Positions 16,381-16,502 of a stretch of DNA of 16,502 nucleotides are shown one piece after another (positions within the stretch are counted from its first letter, which is position 1; each line of letters begins with the position of its first letter). The translations under genes were made by a program, and so were the position numbers. The stretch is from Candidatus Delongbacteria bacterium (GTDB lineage Bacteria; JAGOEH01): assembly GCA_017997825.1 (NCBI GenBank), contig JAGOEH010000063.1:1-16502 (forward strand), in the 5' to 3' direction. The notes beneath the pieces are model-generated. The model was not told where the DNA came from, made no database searches, and saw only the letters and a program-made list of their open reading frames with translations.

Positions 16381-16502
16381 TTGCCAAAACCAATCCTGAT
16401 CGTTGATGATTCAGCGTCTATGCGCCAGATGGTCTCATTCACTTTGCAAGACGCCGGATACGAGGTCACTACTGCCAATCATGGAAAAGACGCCCTCAGT
16501 AA
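16381..16502 (+). CDS. CheY-like response regulator receiver (start only, cut by window edge)
   Basis: Forty codons are visible before the right edge. They give PILIVDDSASMRQMV followed by FTLQDAGYEV and a GKDAL helix, the first strand and helix of a receiver domain. The two aspartates at 9-10 belong to the acidic Mg2+ pocket; the phosphoacceptor Asp lies beyond the window. The start is TTG at 16381, supported by AAGGAGGA directly upstream; no nearby ATG fits. Its place 35 nt after cheR suggests a CheY partner for the CheA above, but a longer fusion protein (for example CheB or a receiver-kinase) cannot be excluded because the rest is missing. Confidence 0.85.
   Translation, partial: MPKPILIVDDSASMRQMVSFTLQDAGYEVTTANHGKDALS

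Overview
The window suggests a non-Bacteroidetes member of the FCB (Fibrobacteres-Chlorobi-Bacteroidetes) superphylum or a related candidate phylum, probably an anaerobe that ferments amino acids. Three things point there: a secreted protein that ends in a type IX secretion (T9SS, type A) sorting domain with a YPNPFN motif, a complete set of genes for the clostridial-type oxidative branch of ornithine fermentation, and a chemotaxis operon whose CheA and MCPs have a mixed layout. GC content looks balanced by eye. The promoters I can see are sigma70-like (TTGACA, 17 nt spacer), not Bacteroidetes-type. The lineage is inferred; there is no marker gene in the window.

Minus strand, 4348 down to 1: ord - ortA - ortB - oraS - oraE (oraE runs off the left edge). 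Together these convert D-ornithine to 2,4-diaminopentanoate (OraS/OraE, B12 and PLP), then to 2-amino-4-ketopentanoate (Ord, NAD(P)), then by CoA-dependent cleavage to acetyl-CoA and alanine (OrtA/OrtB). A good promoter sits at 4539-4567, and a possible 47-codon ORF fills the leader and overlaps the start of ord. The first four genes are packed tightly, but oraS and oraE are separated by 140 nt containing two inverted repeats.

Minus strand, 5051-4608: a single exported DUF2147 protein. Minus strand, 8759-5278: a two-gene unit with a 4-nt stop/start overlap. It encodes an exported TolB-like beta-propeller protein and an 834-residue exported N-acetylmuramoyl-L-alanine amidase with Ig-like domains and a T9SS tail. 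A strong intrinsic terminator follows it at 5216-5256.

A 495-nt divergent intergenic region (8760-9254) carries the promoter of the chemotaxis operon. Plus strand, 9255 to the right edge: mcp (no extracellular sensor domain) - cheA - mcp (4-helix-bundle sensor, HAMP-like repeats, C-terminal DFERY tether) - cheW - cheR - cheY-like receiver (cut by the right edge). The receptors control CheA through CheW, CheA phosphorylates the receiver, and CheR methylates the receptors. A long hairpin capped by GAGA lies between cheW and cheR. No cheB, cheD, cheZ or flagellar gene is present in the window, so the output (flagella, pili, gliding or a non-motility pathway) cannot be read here.

I found no tRNA, rRNA, CRISPR array, insertion sequence or phage gene. 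The individual families are known. The less ordinary points are the ornithine operon in this type of genome, the small ORF in front of ord, the co-translated propeller/amidase pair, the sensorless MCP co-translated with CheA, and the cheW-cheR hairpin.
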